NCBI GenBank assembly: GCA_035298965.1
Contig: DATGXO010000107.1
Span: 1 to 64,000 of the forward strand
Direction: 5' to 3'
DNA from: CAJCBL01 sp035298965
GTDB taxonomy: Bacteria; Verrucomicrobiota; Verrucomicrobiia; Opitutales; Opitutaceae
DNA length: 64,000 nucleotides
In this document: in pieces, positions 26,232 through 34,707 of the stretch
Layout of the letters: every line of letters begins with the position of its first letter
Numbering within the stretch: position 1 is the stretch's first letter
Program-made: the position numbers and the translations under genes
The notes under the pieces: generated by a model
Database searches by the model: none
The model's input: only the letters and a program-made list of their open reading frames with translations
Told to the model about the DNA's origin: nothing

Positions 26232-27095
26232 CTACCGCTGTGCGCGGGCGGCGCGGCGGAGTTCGTGGGTCTTCGCTACGGCGAGAAACTCGTAGAAGCC
26301 GTGCAGCCGGGCGAAGTAGTAGCCGGGGCGGCCGTCGAGGAAGCCGAGTTGGAAGAGATAGACGTAGAGAAACCGCAGCGTGGGGCGGAAAGGCAGGTGG
26401 CGGCTCCAGCCTTTCAGGCGCCGCCGCCAGGAGACGGCGCCGGATTGCAGACCGGCGGCGGTGCCGCGACCGAGCGCGTCCTCGAGGGCGAGGCGGGCCT
26501 CCCAGTTCGAGTAGCGGTTGTGCTTCTCGACGAAGACATCGACCGAGGGAAACGCGTAATGGTCCATCTCGGAGCGCAGCCGGGCGGTGGCGCCCTGCAC
26601 GACGATGTGCTCGTGCACCTCGTTGTCGCCGCTGGCGGTGGCGCCCTGCACGAGGCGTTCGTAGCGGCCGAGGCGGTGGCGGAAGAGCCGGAGGTTCCAG
26701 TTGGGGTAGTAGGAGTGCCGGAGCCAACGGCCCATGAACATGAAGCGGCGGTTGATCCAGTAACCGTTAACCGGATTCGCCGGAGCCTCGACGATGGCGC
26801 GGAACTCGGCCTCGGTCTCGGGCGGCAGCACCTCGTCGGCATCGAGGATGAAGACCCATTCGTGGCGGAAGGGGATGTTCTCGAGCGCCCAGTTCTTTTT
26901 CTTCGGCCACGTGCCATTGAAGGCGAACTGCACGACGCGCGCGCCATGCTGTTCGGCGATGGCGATGCTGCCGTCGGTGCTCTGCGAATCGACGACGACG
27001 ATCTCGTCGGCCCAGGCGACGGCCTGCAGGCAGCGCGGCAGGTTGGCGGCCTCGTTTTTGATCGGGATCAGGATGGAAACCGGGACTTTCGCCAT
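26232..27095 (-). CDS. Glycosyltransferase family 2 (WaaE/KdtX-like)
   Basis: 287 residues with a GT-A fold: SILIPIKNEAANL, VVVDSQSTDGS and LDADEVLPPE (DxD). The WPKKKNWALE and RLGRYERLVQGA segments match the LPS-core WaaE group. It probably adds a sugar to lipopolysaccharide or a related glycan on the cytoplasmic side. It lies outside the large cluster, upstream of the DUF971 gene on the same strand, and is divergent from the PEP-CTERM gene. Confidence 0.88.
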   Translation of the reverse strand: MAKVPVSILIPIKNEAANLPRCLQAVAWADEIVVVDSQSTDGSIAIAEQHGARVVQFAFNGTWPKKKNWALENIPFRHEWVFILDADEVLPPETEAEFRAIVEAPANPVNGYWINRRFMFMGRWLRHSYYPNWNLRLFRHRLGRYERLVQGATASGDNEVHEHIVVQGATARLRSEMDHYAFPSVDVFVEKHNRYSNWEARLALEDALGRGTAAGLQSGAVSWRRRLKGWSRHLPFRPTLRFLYVYLFQLGFLDGRPGYYFARLHGFYEFLAVAKTHELRRAARAQR

Positions 27096-27334
27096 GGCGC
27101 CGAGGAGTTAGCAGCGGGGGCAGGGAGCGTCATGCTTTCTTTTGGTTCCGCATGGGCGAAAGGCGCTTCCCGATGATAGTTCAGGGAAAACCTCATGGGG
27201 GGCGTCGGGTTCCGGTGCAGCTCCGAAACAGGCCGGGGCCGATACAGTCCGACCGCGGGATCTGTTAGGGTGTTCGGCGAGACAACCGGTGGAGGCTTCG
27301 CACCCACCACTCTTCCAACCCAAATAACGGAAAC

Positions 27335-28162
27335 ATGAAAAAACTGCTGATTCCTGCCGCACTGCTGGCGGCGGCGACATCGTACGGTGCGCTCTCGACG
27401 GCCACCGGTGACCAGCTCACCGACTACACGAACTGGTTCAAGAACCCGTTCGGCGTGAAGTCCGACGCGACCTATCCCGGTCAACCCAACCCGCCCACGA
27501 CTCCCGCTCCTGGCGCGATCAACAATGCCTACCGCACCTGGTCCGGTTGGACGGCCAACTTCCCGGTCGGCCTCGTCGGCCCGCTCACGAACACGAGCGA
27601 CACCTACAACCTCGTGGTTGAAACCGTGTTCCTCGGTGAGACCGCCGGTTGGTGGGACGATTGGGGCTACACCCTGAACGGCGTCGATCACCTGCTCGCC
27701 GACGGCGTGCAGACGATTGGCACCCCGAACCGCTGGTTCGGTGACAACATGTCGATCACGCTCAACCCCGGCGACACCCTCGACTTCTTCGTCACCGGCT
27801 CGGGCATCAAGACTCAGGACGGCGGCGTCACGGTCGGCGGCCAGGGCGGCAAGTACTACGTCTTCAACAAGGCGGCGAACTTCCCGGCCGGTTCCGACAT
27901 GCAGTCCTACTACGGCACGCTCACCCCGCTCCAGAGCGAGCGTGGCGACGACTTCCTCGATCCGTACACGATCCTGTCGTTTGAAGATATTCGCGAAGGC
28001 GCTGGTCTCCGCGATGACGACTACAACGACTTCATCTTCGCGTTCCGCGCCGCCCTCGACATCCCGCAGGGCCCGGTGCCGGAGCCGTCGACCTACGGTC
28101 TGATCGGCGCCGCGTCGTTGCTGGCGTTCGTCGGCTATCGTCGCTTCAAGAAGAAGGCCTGA
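27335..28162 (+). CDS. PEP-CTERM sorted extracellular protein
   Basis: 275 residues: signal peptide (MKKLLIPAALLAAATSYGA), an Asn/Thr/Gly/Trp-rich mature region with no recognised enzyme fold, and a PEP-CTERM tail (VPEPSTYG at 248-255, a hydrophobic helix, then YRRFKKKA). In other bacteria exosortases process this tail and the proteins associate with exopolysaccharide; no exosortase is in the window. The acidic DDDYNDFIFAF motif near residue 227 resembles DUF4114-type domains, which is tentative. It lies about 2.5 kb from the large polysaccharide cluster. Confidence 0.87.
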   Translation: MKKLLIPAALLAAATSYGALSTATGDQLTDYTNWFKNPFGVKSDATYPGQPNPPTTPAPGAINNAYRTWSGWTANFPVGLVGPLTNTSDTYNLVVETVFLGETAGWWDDWGYTLNGVDHLLADGVQTIGTPNRWFGDNMSITLNPGDTLDFFVTGSGIKTQDGGVTVGGQGGKYYVFNKAANFPAGSDMQSYYGTLTPLQSERGDDFLDPYTILSFEDIREGAGLRDDDYNDFIFAFRAALDIPQGPVPEPSTYGLIGAASLLAFVGYRRFKKKA

Positions 28163-28190
28163 GCTTCTTTCTTTGGCTTAAGCCAAAACA

Positions 28191-28226
28191 AAAGCCCCTG
28201 TCCGTCGCCGGACAGGGGCTTTTTCC
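28191..28226. terminator. Bidirectional terminator between PEP-CTERM and subtilisin-like genes
   Basis: Eleven-base stem GCCCCTGTCCG / CGGACAGGGGC with a TCGC loop, TTTTT on the plus side and AAA (TTTTGTTTT on the minus strand) on the other. It serves both convergent genes. A perfect 14-base palindrome TTGGCTTAAGCCAA lies just upstream. Confidence 0.9.
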
Positions 28227-28256
28227 ATTCGGAATCGTCGTGGTGAGCGGAGGAGC

Positions 28257-30269
28257 TCAGTAGCCCCAGAGTTCGAGGTCGGCGAGTTGCGTGACGCTGC
28301 CGGATTTGCAGGTGATCTCGAAGCGGTAGTAGGCGAAGGCATCTGAGGTGGCGGCGAGGACGAAGTCGCGCTGGAGCTTGCGGCTGGCAAAGGTCTGCGC
28401 GGAGCGCGTTTCGATCGTCGTCCAGGTGACGCCGTCGTTGGAGCCTTTGAGCGTCCAGTTGTACGGATCACGGACCGGGTAGTCGTTGCCGGAGGTGAAG
28501 CTGTAGGACTCGAGGCGACGGGCGGCGGGCAGGGTGATCTGGACCCAGGTCGTGCCGCTGAAGTCGAGCCACTTGGTGGTGGCGAGGTGGTCGAAGAGCA
28601 TCGCGACGCTCTCCTTGGTGCCGTTTTGCCCACGGGCGGAGTAGCCGGTCGGGATCAGCTCGGCGAGCGAGCCGTCGGTCACGGTCGTGGGGAGCGCGGC
28701 GACGGTGAGCGTGGCGGCGGAGCTGGTGACGGCGCCCGCGGAGTTGATCACCGAGACCTTATAGCTGCCGGCTGCGGTAGTGGCGGCGCTCGCGATCGTG
28801 TACGAGGCGGCGGTGGCGCCGGTGAGGACGCTGCCGTCCTTGTACCACTGGTAGCTCAGGCTATCGCCGGTGGCGCTGACGGAGAATGTGGCGCTGGTGC
28901 CTTCGGTGACGCTGAGGGAAGCCGGCTGAGTCGTGATGCTCGGCACCGCGACGGTGACGGTCGGGGCCGGGGCGGAGCTGGCGGTGTCGCCGCCGGAGAG
29001 GATGCCGTTCCACGCGATGCCGTAGGTCGAGCCGGCGGGGCCGGTCACGGCGAGGGCGTATTTGCCGGCGGGGAGAGTCGGGCAGTAGATATGCTCGACG
29101 TTATCGAGAGAGGAGGCGCTCTCCGCGACGACGGTGCCGAGCGCGAACGAGGAGTTGGAGTTGTGGAGGCGGAGGTTGAGGTTCGCCGGGGTGCCGGTGA
29201 ACGTCCAATAATCCGTGGTCTTCAGCTCGCGGTACCAGGTGAGCACGGTGGAGAAGTTCATCGTCTGACCGGCGGGCACTTCGAAGTAGTACACGGCGCT
29301 CGAGCCGGAGGTGCCGAGGTCCCAGCCGCGATTGCCGAGCCAAGAGGTGCCGCAGGTTTTCCGGCCGGCGAGCAGGGCCTTGTAGGAGTTGTAGATGTTC
29401 ACCTGACCGGCGCCGTAGACCGGGTCGAGGGGCTGCGCGGTGGTGTGGCTCCAGGTAGCGAACTCGCTCTTGGTCGCGCCGGCCATGAGCAGGGCCTTGA
29501 TGACGCGCGGATCCTTGGCGGTCGCGAGGCTGGCGGTGCGCTTCGTCTCGGCGATCAGGAGACCGGCGGCGGAAGTGACGACCGGCGTGGCGTAGCTGGT
29601 GTAGGTGGCGGTGCCGACGAGGTCGGGCTTCTGGCGGCCGGAGCCGTCGAGGTTGGTGCCGCCGCGGCTGTGTTTGCCGGTCGCGGTGCCGACCGCGATG
29701 GTGTTGTAGTTGTTTCCCCAGAGCGGCTGCATCGCGTTGGTGCCGTTTTCGAGGGCGATGACGACCGTGATCTGATCGCGGACGATGCGGTAATCGAGCA
29801 GCTGGAGGGCGTTGAGATTGTAGGTCGTGATGTTGCTGATCAACGAGTGGTTCTCGACGTCCCACGCGACGGTGGCCGGGGCAACGCGGGCGCCGAGCTT
29901 GAGCGAGGTGTTGCGGTAGCTCGCAACACTGCCGACCTTCAGTTCCGCGAGGGCGGGCAGGATGCTGGTCGTGGCGCCGCAGAGGTTGTTCGCGACATAC
30001 TGCGCGTGCGTCGAGTAGGCGGTGGGCTTGGTCGTCGCGAACGGGAACGTGATGTTCCGCGCGCTCAGCTCGCCGGTCTTATTGACAGCCCAGTTACCGG
30101 AGGTGTTCGGCGCTTCGACGACCAGCGCCGTCAGGTTCGAACCGTTCGGCAGGGCCGAACCGTACTCCTGCTTGAGCTCGGTGAAACCGATGTCGCTCTG
30201 GATGGACGCCCGCAGCGCGGCTGCGAGCGTGATTGATACGAGGGTGGGGGTAATCGCACGACGACTCAT
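28257..30269 (-). CDS. Secreted subtilisin-like (S8) protein with Ig-like and discoidin domains
   Basis: 670 residues: signal peptide, a divergent S8 peptidase domain (about 30-330), an Ig-like domain (443-534, PASLSVTEGTSATF and YQWYKDG) and an F5/8-C discoidin domain (535-670, KWLDF, WTLKGSNDG). S8 landmarks: His88 in STHAQYVA, oxyanion Asn175 in ALENGTN, and Ser225 in TSYATPVVTSAAG preceded by KPDLVG. The Asp normally found in a VAVIDTG motif is replaced by Glu52 (LVVEAP), so activity is uncertain. The discoidin domain may bind carbohydrate. Start at MSRRAITPTL fits a signal peptide. Confidence 0.82.
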   Translation of the reverse strand: MSRRAITPTLVSITLAAALRASIQSDIGFTELKQEYGSALPNGSNLTALVVEAPNTSGNWAVNKTGELSARNITFPFATTKPTAYSTHAQYVANNLCGATTSILPALAELKVGSVASYRNTSLKLGARVAPATVAWDVENHSLISNITTYNLNALQLLDYRIVRDQITVVIALENGTNAMQPLWGNNYNTIAVGTATGKHSRGGTNLDGSGRQKPDLVGTATYTSYATPVVTSAAGLLIAETKRTASLATAKDPRVIKALLMAGATKSEFATWSHTTAQPLDPVYGAGQVNIYNSYKALLAGRKTCGTSWLGNRGWDLGTSGSSAVYYFEVPAGQTMNFSTVLTWYRELKTTDYWTFTGTPANLNLRLHNSNSSFALGTVVAESASSLDNVEHIYCPTLPAGKYALAVTGPAGSTYGIAWNGILSGGDTASSAPAPTVTVAVPSITTQPASLSVTEGTSATFSVSATGDSLSYQWYKDGSVLTGATAASYTIASAATTAAGSYKVSVINSAGAVTSSAATLTVAALPTTVTDGSLAELIPTGYSARGQNGTKESVAMLFDHLATTKWLDFSGTTWVQITLPAARRLESYSFTSGNDYPVRDPYNWTLKGSNDGVTWTTIETRSAQTFASRKLQRDFVLAATSDAFAYYRFEITCKSGSVTQLADLELWGY

Positions 30270-30600
30270 GGCTGGAAGGTTGACGCCCCCAGTGATGCTG
30301 CATTCGCGCCTCCGACTGAATGAGGTCCACGCCCCCCGCGGGAGGTGGTTTCTCCTCAAGAAATTAGGGTAAACTACCCGCCTGTGCAGAGGGACGCCTC
30401 CCAGAAAATCCCGTGTGCCGGTGCAAACTGCTTTCGTCGAGCGGCATGCGTCTCACGTACCCACACCGCCGTACGAACCGCCGCTCGCTGTTGTGAAGAC
30501 GATTTTTTCCGCCGCGCCGCCGACGATAAGTTCCGCGCAGGGGCGCGCCGCACGCGGAGCCCGAGCATGCAGCTGCGGGCGTTCTCGCGCGTTCAGAAAC
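30270..30600. other. Intergenic region between the subtilisin-like gene and the polysaccharide cluster
   Basis: About 330 bp with no gene that could be supported on either strand. It must hold the minus-strand promoter of the subtilisin-like gene. No tRNA, repeat or known RNA was recognised. Confidence 0.45.
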
Positions 30601-30630
30601 AAAAAAACGGCCCCGGAAACCAGGGCCGTT
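30600..30630 (-). terminator. Terminator at the end of the polysaccharide cluster
   Basis: On the minus strand ACGGCCC, loop TGGTTTCCG, GGGCCGT is followed by TTTTTTTG, 36 bp after the stop of the last glycosyltransferase. It marks the 3' boundary of the 33-kb minus-strand block. Confidence 0.85.
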
Positions 30631-30665
30631 CGAAGTGCGGCACGGACGAGGAATGCGGCGGTGCG

Positions 30666-31805
30666 TTAGCCGGGGAGCAGCTCGCGATAGAGTCGCGCGT
30701 AGCTCGCGAACATCGCCTCGCGGGAAAATCGCCGGGCGTTGGCGCGACCGCGCTCGGCGAACTGTCGGCGCACGGCGGGATCGGCGAGCGTTCCGAGACG
30801 ACTGGCGAGAGCGGCGCTATCGTCGGCCTCGGCAAAGAGTGCCGTGTCCGCGAGGTTCTCGCGATGCGTCGGGATATCGCTGCACACGACGGGGCAACCG
30901 AGCGTTTGCGCCTCGATCGGCGGCAGTCCGAATCCCTCGGCGCGAGAGGGGAAGAGCAACGCGAACGCGCCCTGATAGAGGATCCCAAGCGTCTCGGCAG
31001 AGGCGTCCGCGACGATGGTCGTCAGCCCTTCGACACCGCAGTGCGCGATCATGCGGCGCAACGCGCTATCCGGCGGCTCGCCCCCGAGGACGAGTCGCAG
31101 GCCGCGCTCCGGTCCCAAGGCGGCGAACGCGCGCACCACGCCCTCGCGGTTTTTGCGGGCGAAATTGCCGCCGACGTGCAACACGTATCCGCCCGGTTTC
31201 AGCTTGGGATCGAGCGCGGCTAGTCGGGCTGCGACTCCCGCCGCGTTCTGCTCCGCAAACGTCTGAAACAGGCAGATCGGGATGATCGATGTACGAGCGG
31301 CCGGCAGCGCGGTGTCGGCGAGAAGACTCTTCAGTGCGTCGTGCGTCGGGCGGGAAACGCAGGCGACGCGCTCGGAGCGCGCGATCCCGCGGAGGATGCG
31401 CTCCTGCCACCAGCGCTCGCGGCGCGGCGCGGCGGCTCCGGCGACAAGCGTGCTCGCGATGAAGAACACGTCGTGGCAGGTCACGACCTTCGGCTTTCGC
31501 GCGAGGCTGCCGCCGAGCAGGTGAAACGCGCTCGCGTGATCGCCGACGTGCACGAGGTCGGCATCGCGTGCGGCCCGGCGGAGTTGCGCCGCCTCCAGCA
31601 CGAGTCGGAGCGCGACCTTCGCCGCGCGACTTTCGCCGATCCGACCGAGCCGCGGGAAACGCGGTTGAAAAATTCGCGGCGCAAAACCGACCGATGGCAG
31701 TCCCGCGGCGAGACACTCGACGAACAGCCACATGCTCTTGCGCGGCTCGAACGGGTTCGGCCCGACGAGCAGGACCCGGGGCGGCGCAGGCGAGCGATTT
31801 GGCAT
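30666..31805 (-). CDS. Glycosyltransferase, GT4/GT1-like GT-B fold
   Basis: 379 residues, last gene of the cluster. N-terminal half: LLVGPNPFEPRKSMWLF start and a CHDVFFIAS acceptor-side motif. C-terminal half: LHVGGNFARKNREG and the E-x7-E nucleotide-sugar motif EGFGLPPIEA. It is a retaining transferase acting on lipid-linked polysaccharide at the inner membrane; sugar unknown. It follows the acetyltransferase gene by 5 bp, and a terminator lies just downstream. Confidence 0.9.
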   Translation of the reverse strand: MPNRSPAPPRVLLVGPNPFEPRKSMWLFVECLAAGLPSVGFAPRIFQPRFPRLGRIGESRAAKVALRLVLEAAQLRRAARDADLVHVGDHASAFHLLGGSLARKPKVVTCHDVFFIASTLVAGAAAPRRERWWQERILRGIARSERVACVSRPTHDALKSLLADTALPAARTSIIPICLFQTFAEQNAAGVAARLAALDPKLKPGGYVLHVGGNFARKNREGVVRAFAALGPERGLRLVLGGEPPDSALRRMIAHCGVEGLTTIVADASAETLGILYQGAFALLFPSRAEGFGLPPIEAQTLGCPVVCSDIPTHRENLADTALFAEADDSAALASRLGTLADPAVRRQFAERGRANARRFSREAMFASYARLYRELLPG

Positions 31806-31810
31806 CGCGT

Positions 31811-32365
31811 TCAGTTAGCGGTGATGACGCGACGCGCGAGCGGCTTTGCCGGATTTCCGACCACGGTCTCGCCGGCGGGCACGGAGCGCCGCACCACCGC
31901 ACAGGCGCCGACGACCGCGCGTTCACCGATCGTCACACCGGGCAGGATGAACGCCCGTGCGCCGACGAACGCCCGCGCACCGATGGTGATCGGCGCGGTC
32001 TGGAGCGGCAGCGCGGGATCGTCGAACTTGTGCGTGCCCGTGCAGAGGTAGGCTTCCTGTGCAATCGTGGCTCCCTCGTGGATCTCGATCGGGCCGAGCG
32101 TGTAGGCGTTGGCGCGGTCGCCGAGGCACGCGCGGTCGTGCAGGGTGAGGTTCCACGGTAGTTGGATACGCGCGCGCTGGTGCACGAACGGCCGGCCGTG
32201 GATCTTCGCGCCGAACGCCCGCAGGCACACCAGCCGCCAGGCGTTGAGCGGCTTCGGCGTCCACGCGCACAGCAGTGCCCAACAGTAGTCCCAGAGCAGG
32301 GCGCGGATGCGGTGGCCGGTCGTCCACGGCGTGTCGTAGGGCGAGTTCTGGGCGTAGGTCTTCAT
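31811..32365 (-). CDS. WcaF-like hexapeptide acetyltransferase
   Basis: 184 residues. The N-terminus (YDTPWTTGHRIRALLWD) and the WRLVCLRAFGAKI segment match the colanic-acid WcaF/NodL-type O-acetyltransferases. Left-handed beta-helix hexapeptide repeats follow (IEIHEGATIAQEAYLC, GARAFVGARAFILPGVTIGERAVVGAC) and the family end VVGNPAKPL. It uses acetyl-CoA to O-acetylate a sugar of the polymer. The ATG overlaps the upstream stop by 4 bp (ATGA). Confidence 0.88.
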   Translation of the reverse strand: MKTYAQNSPYDTPWTTGHRIRALLWDYCWALLCAWTPKPLNAWRLVCLRAFGAKIHGRPFVHQRARIQLPWNLTLHDRACLGDRANAYTLGPIEIHEGATIAQEAYLCTGTHKFDDPALPLQTAPITIGARAFVGARAFILPGVTIGERAVVGACAVVRRSVPAGETVVGNPAKPLARRVITAN

Positions 32366-33495
32366 GAGCGGGCAACGGCAGGGGCGTGGAGCAGTTCCGC
32401 GAACTCGGCGAGGTAGGCGTCGGCCACGCCCTTCTCGGTGAAACGTTCCGTGGTGCGCCACGCGGCGAGACCGAGGGCCGTGCGGGTCTCGTGTTCGGTG
32501 CCGAGTCGGACGAGGCGTTCCGCCAATTCGCCGGCGGCGTTGCCGTCGCCGTGGTCGAAGACGAGGCCGTTCACGTCGGGCACGATGAAATCGCGGAAAC
32601 ATGCGAGCGACGACACGATCGGCGGTGTGCCAAACGCCATCGCCTCGAGCGGTGCCAACCCGAACGACTCCCCGAGTGCGAGCGACGGATACACGAAGAT
32701 CGACGCCGTGCGGTACTCGCGCTCCAACGCGTGGTGGTCGAAGATCGGCTCGACGAAGTCCACCGGGTCGGAGCCGGCTTCACGGCGCAACAACTCGCGG
32801 TAGCTCTCGCCGCCGCCGCCCTGCTCGGCGCGCCACGGGCCCACGATCCGCAACCGCCAGCCCGGCAGATGCGGCGCCGCGCGGCGCCAGGCGAAGAGCA
32901 GCAGCTCGAGTCCTTTTTCCGGATGCAGTCGCCCGGTGTAGAGCACGGTGGGCGTGCGCTCGAGCGGGGACGGCAGTTCGTGGGCGCGGTGAGCGATCGG
33001 ATTCGGCACCACGCACACCCGCGGGGCGGGACCCGCGCCGTCGAGCTCGGCGCGGATCGCGTCGGCCACGGGTTGCGAGACGGCCTGGAGACAGGCGGCG
33101 TGGCGATAGTGGCGCATCTGCCCGCGGGGGAAACGGGCGACGTGCACGACCATCTTCCCGAATTTCGGCGCGCGTGCGACGAAGGGCAGCCAGAAGGTGT
33201 TGCTCACCACGATGTCGCCCGGGCCGAGGCAGCGGCGCACGGCGAGCGTGTAGGCGAGATCCTTCAACTTGAGCAGCACGAGCGAGCGCGGCTGGGCGAA
33301 GCCGGACACTCGCACATGGCGCACGCCCTCGAGCACCTCGACCGCGTGCAATGGCGGGTGCCGCCGCGAGATGTGGGTCACCTCGTGGCCGCGCCGCGCG
33401 AACTCGCGGCCGAGGCCGTACCAGACTTTCTCGACGGCGCCGCCCAGCAGCGGGGGCACGGGGAAGAAGGCGCCTTGGACGATCGTGATGCGCAT
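32362..33495 (-). CDS. Glycosyltransferase family 4
   Basis: 377 residues, GT-B fold. It starts with GAFFPVPPLLGGAVEKV (donor-domain loop), has LYTGRLHPEKGLELLL in the C-terminal domain and an E-x7-E motif in GESFGLAPLEAM. Predicted retaining transferase for one linkage of the polymer. It overlaps the acetyltransferase gene by 4 bp and lies 9 bp after the preceding glycosyltransferase. Confidence 0.9.
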   Translation of the reverse strand: MRITIVQGAFFPVPPLLGGAVEKVWYGLGREFARRGHEVTHISRRHPPLHAVEVLEGVRHVRVSGFAQPRSLVLLKLKDLAYTLAVRRCLGPGDIVVSNTFWLPFVARAPKFGKMVVHVARFPRGQMRHYRHAACLQAVSQPVADAIRAELDGAGPAPRVCVVPNPIAHRAHELPSPLERTPTVLYTGRLHPEKGLELLLFAWRRAAPHLPGWRLRIVGPWRAEQGGGGESYRELLRREAGSDPVDFVEPIFDHHALEREYRTASIFVYPSLALGESFGLAPLEAMAFGTPPIVSSLACFRDFIVPDVNGLVFDHGDGNAAGELAERLVRLGTEHETRTALGLAAWRTTERFTEKGVADAYLAEFAELLHAPAVARS

Positions 33496-33504
33496 GGGGG
33501 GATT

Positions 33505-34707
33505 CTATGCCGAAGCGGCGAGTGGTCGAATTCCGATGACGCGTTCCAACTCCGCCTGCAGCGAATCGGCGGCGCGCGAAATCTCGAAACGAGCGGCGAA
33601 GAGCTCGGCGGCGGCGGCTCGCATCGCCGTCTTCCGCTCGGCGCACAACGCCGCCCAGTGGGCGAGCAGCGCGCGGGTGCCCTCGGCGGTGTCGGGCTCC
33701 ACGAGCGCGGCGCTAGCGGCGGCAAGCTCGCGCCAGATGTTCACCTGGTTCGAGATCAGCGCCGGCGTGCCGCAGGCGAGCGCCTCGGCGACAGCGATGC
33801 CGAAATTCTCCTGATGCGAAGGCAGCACGAACGCCTCGGCCGCGCGGAACGCGCCCCACTTGGCGTCGCCTTCCAGCATGCCGGGCCAGAGCACGAGCCC
33901 GCCGGGGGTCAACGCGGCGGCGGTGCGCTGGAGTTGCGCGAGGTAGGCGGCATCGGCGCAGGGACCGGCGATCACGAGCGCAGGTGCGGACTCGGGTGCC
34001 GCCGCCGCGAGCAGTTCGCCGTACGCCCGCAGCAGGAGATCGACTCCCTTCTTCTCATGGATGCGGCTCAGGTAGAGGAGAAACGGGCGTTCGCCGAGTT
34101 CCGGACAACGAGTACGAAACGCGGCGGTTTGCGCGGCGCTCACGGGCGGCGGCGCGGCGCACCCGTAGTTCACCACGACTTCGCGGCAACGCCACGGGCG
34201 GAAGGCGGTGCGCGCCAGCCGGCGTTCCTCCTCGCAGGTGAAGAGCACGCCCGCGGCGTCGCGCAGCACGCGCGCCTCGGCGAGCCACCAATAGAGCTGC
34301 TTCTTGAGGTGCTTGAGCGGATAGGTGCGGTTGAACCACGGATCGAGCATGCCGTGCGGATAGACGAAGTAGGGCACGCGACGGTGGTGCGCTTCGCGGG
34401 CGAGCGCGTAACCATGATATTGCCACAGGCCGTGCACGACGGCGGCGTCGAAGCGCGGCAGTTCGCGACGCAGCCAGGGCCGCAAAGCGGGCGTGTAGCC
34501 GTTGCCCCTGCGCGATGGGCCCAGGCAGTGGCAGAGCGCGTCGGGGCAACTGAACGCGAGCGCGGGATCGTCGGCCGAGACGAGCTCCGTGGCGACGCCG
34601 CGGGCGGCGAGGATCGGCGTGATCGAGCGCACGCCGGAAACGGGCCCGCCGCCGGAGGGCGCGAGCGAATGCAGGGCGCGGAGCAGGCGGAACGGCGCGG
34701 CGTTCAT
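33505..34707 (-). CDS. Glycosyltransferase family 4
   Basis: 400 residues, GT-B fold: N-terminal LHSLAPSGGGPVSGV, YPHGMLDPWF (typical acceptor-side His motif), YLSRIHEKKGVDLLL and E-x7-E in QENFGIAVAEAL. The PHGML...KKQLYW pattern is shared with transferases of O-antigen and colanic-acid clusters. Its ATG overlaps the upstream stop by 4 bp. Sugar and linkage unknown. Confidence 0.9.
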   Translation of the reverse strand: MNAAPFRLLRALHSLAPSGGGPVSGVRSITPILAARGVATELVSADDPALAFSCPDALCHCLGPSRRGNGYTPALRPWLRRELPRFDAAVVHGLWQYHGYALAREAHHRRVPYFVYPHGMLDPWFNRTYPLKHLKKQLYWWLAEARVLRDAAGVLFTCEEERRLARTAFRPWRCREVVVNYGCAAPPPVSAAQTAAFRTRCPELGERPFLLYLSRIHEKKGVDLLLRAYGELLAAAAPESAPALVIAGPCADAAYLAQLQRTAAALTPGGLVLWPGMLEGDAKWGAFRAAEAFVLPSHQENFGIAVAEALACGTPALISNQVNIWRELAAASAALVEPDTAEGTRALLAHWAALCAERKTAMRAAAAELFAARFEISRAADSLQAELERVIGIRPLAASA

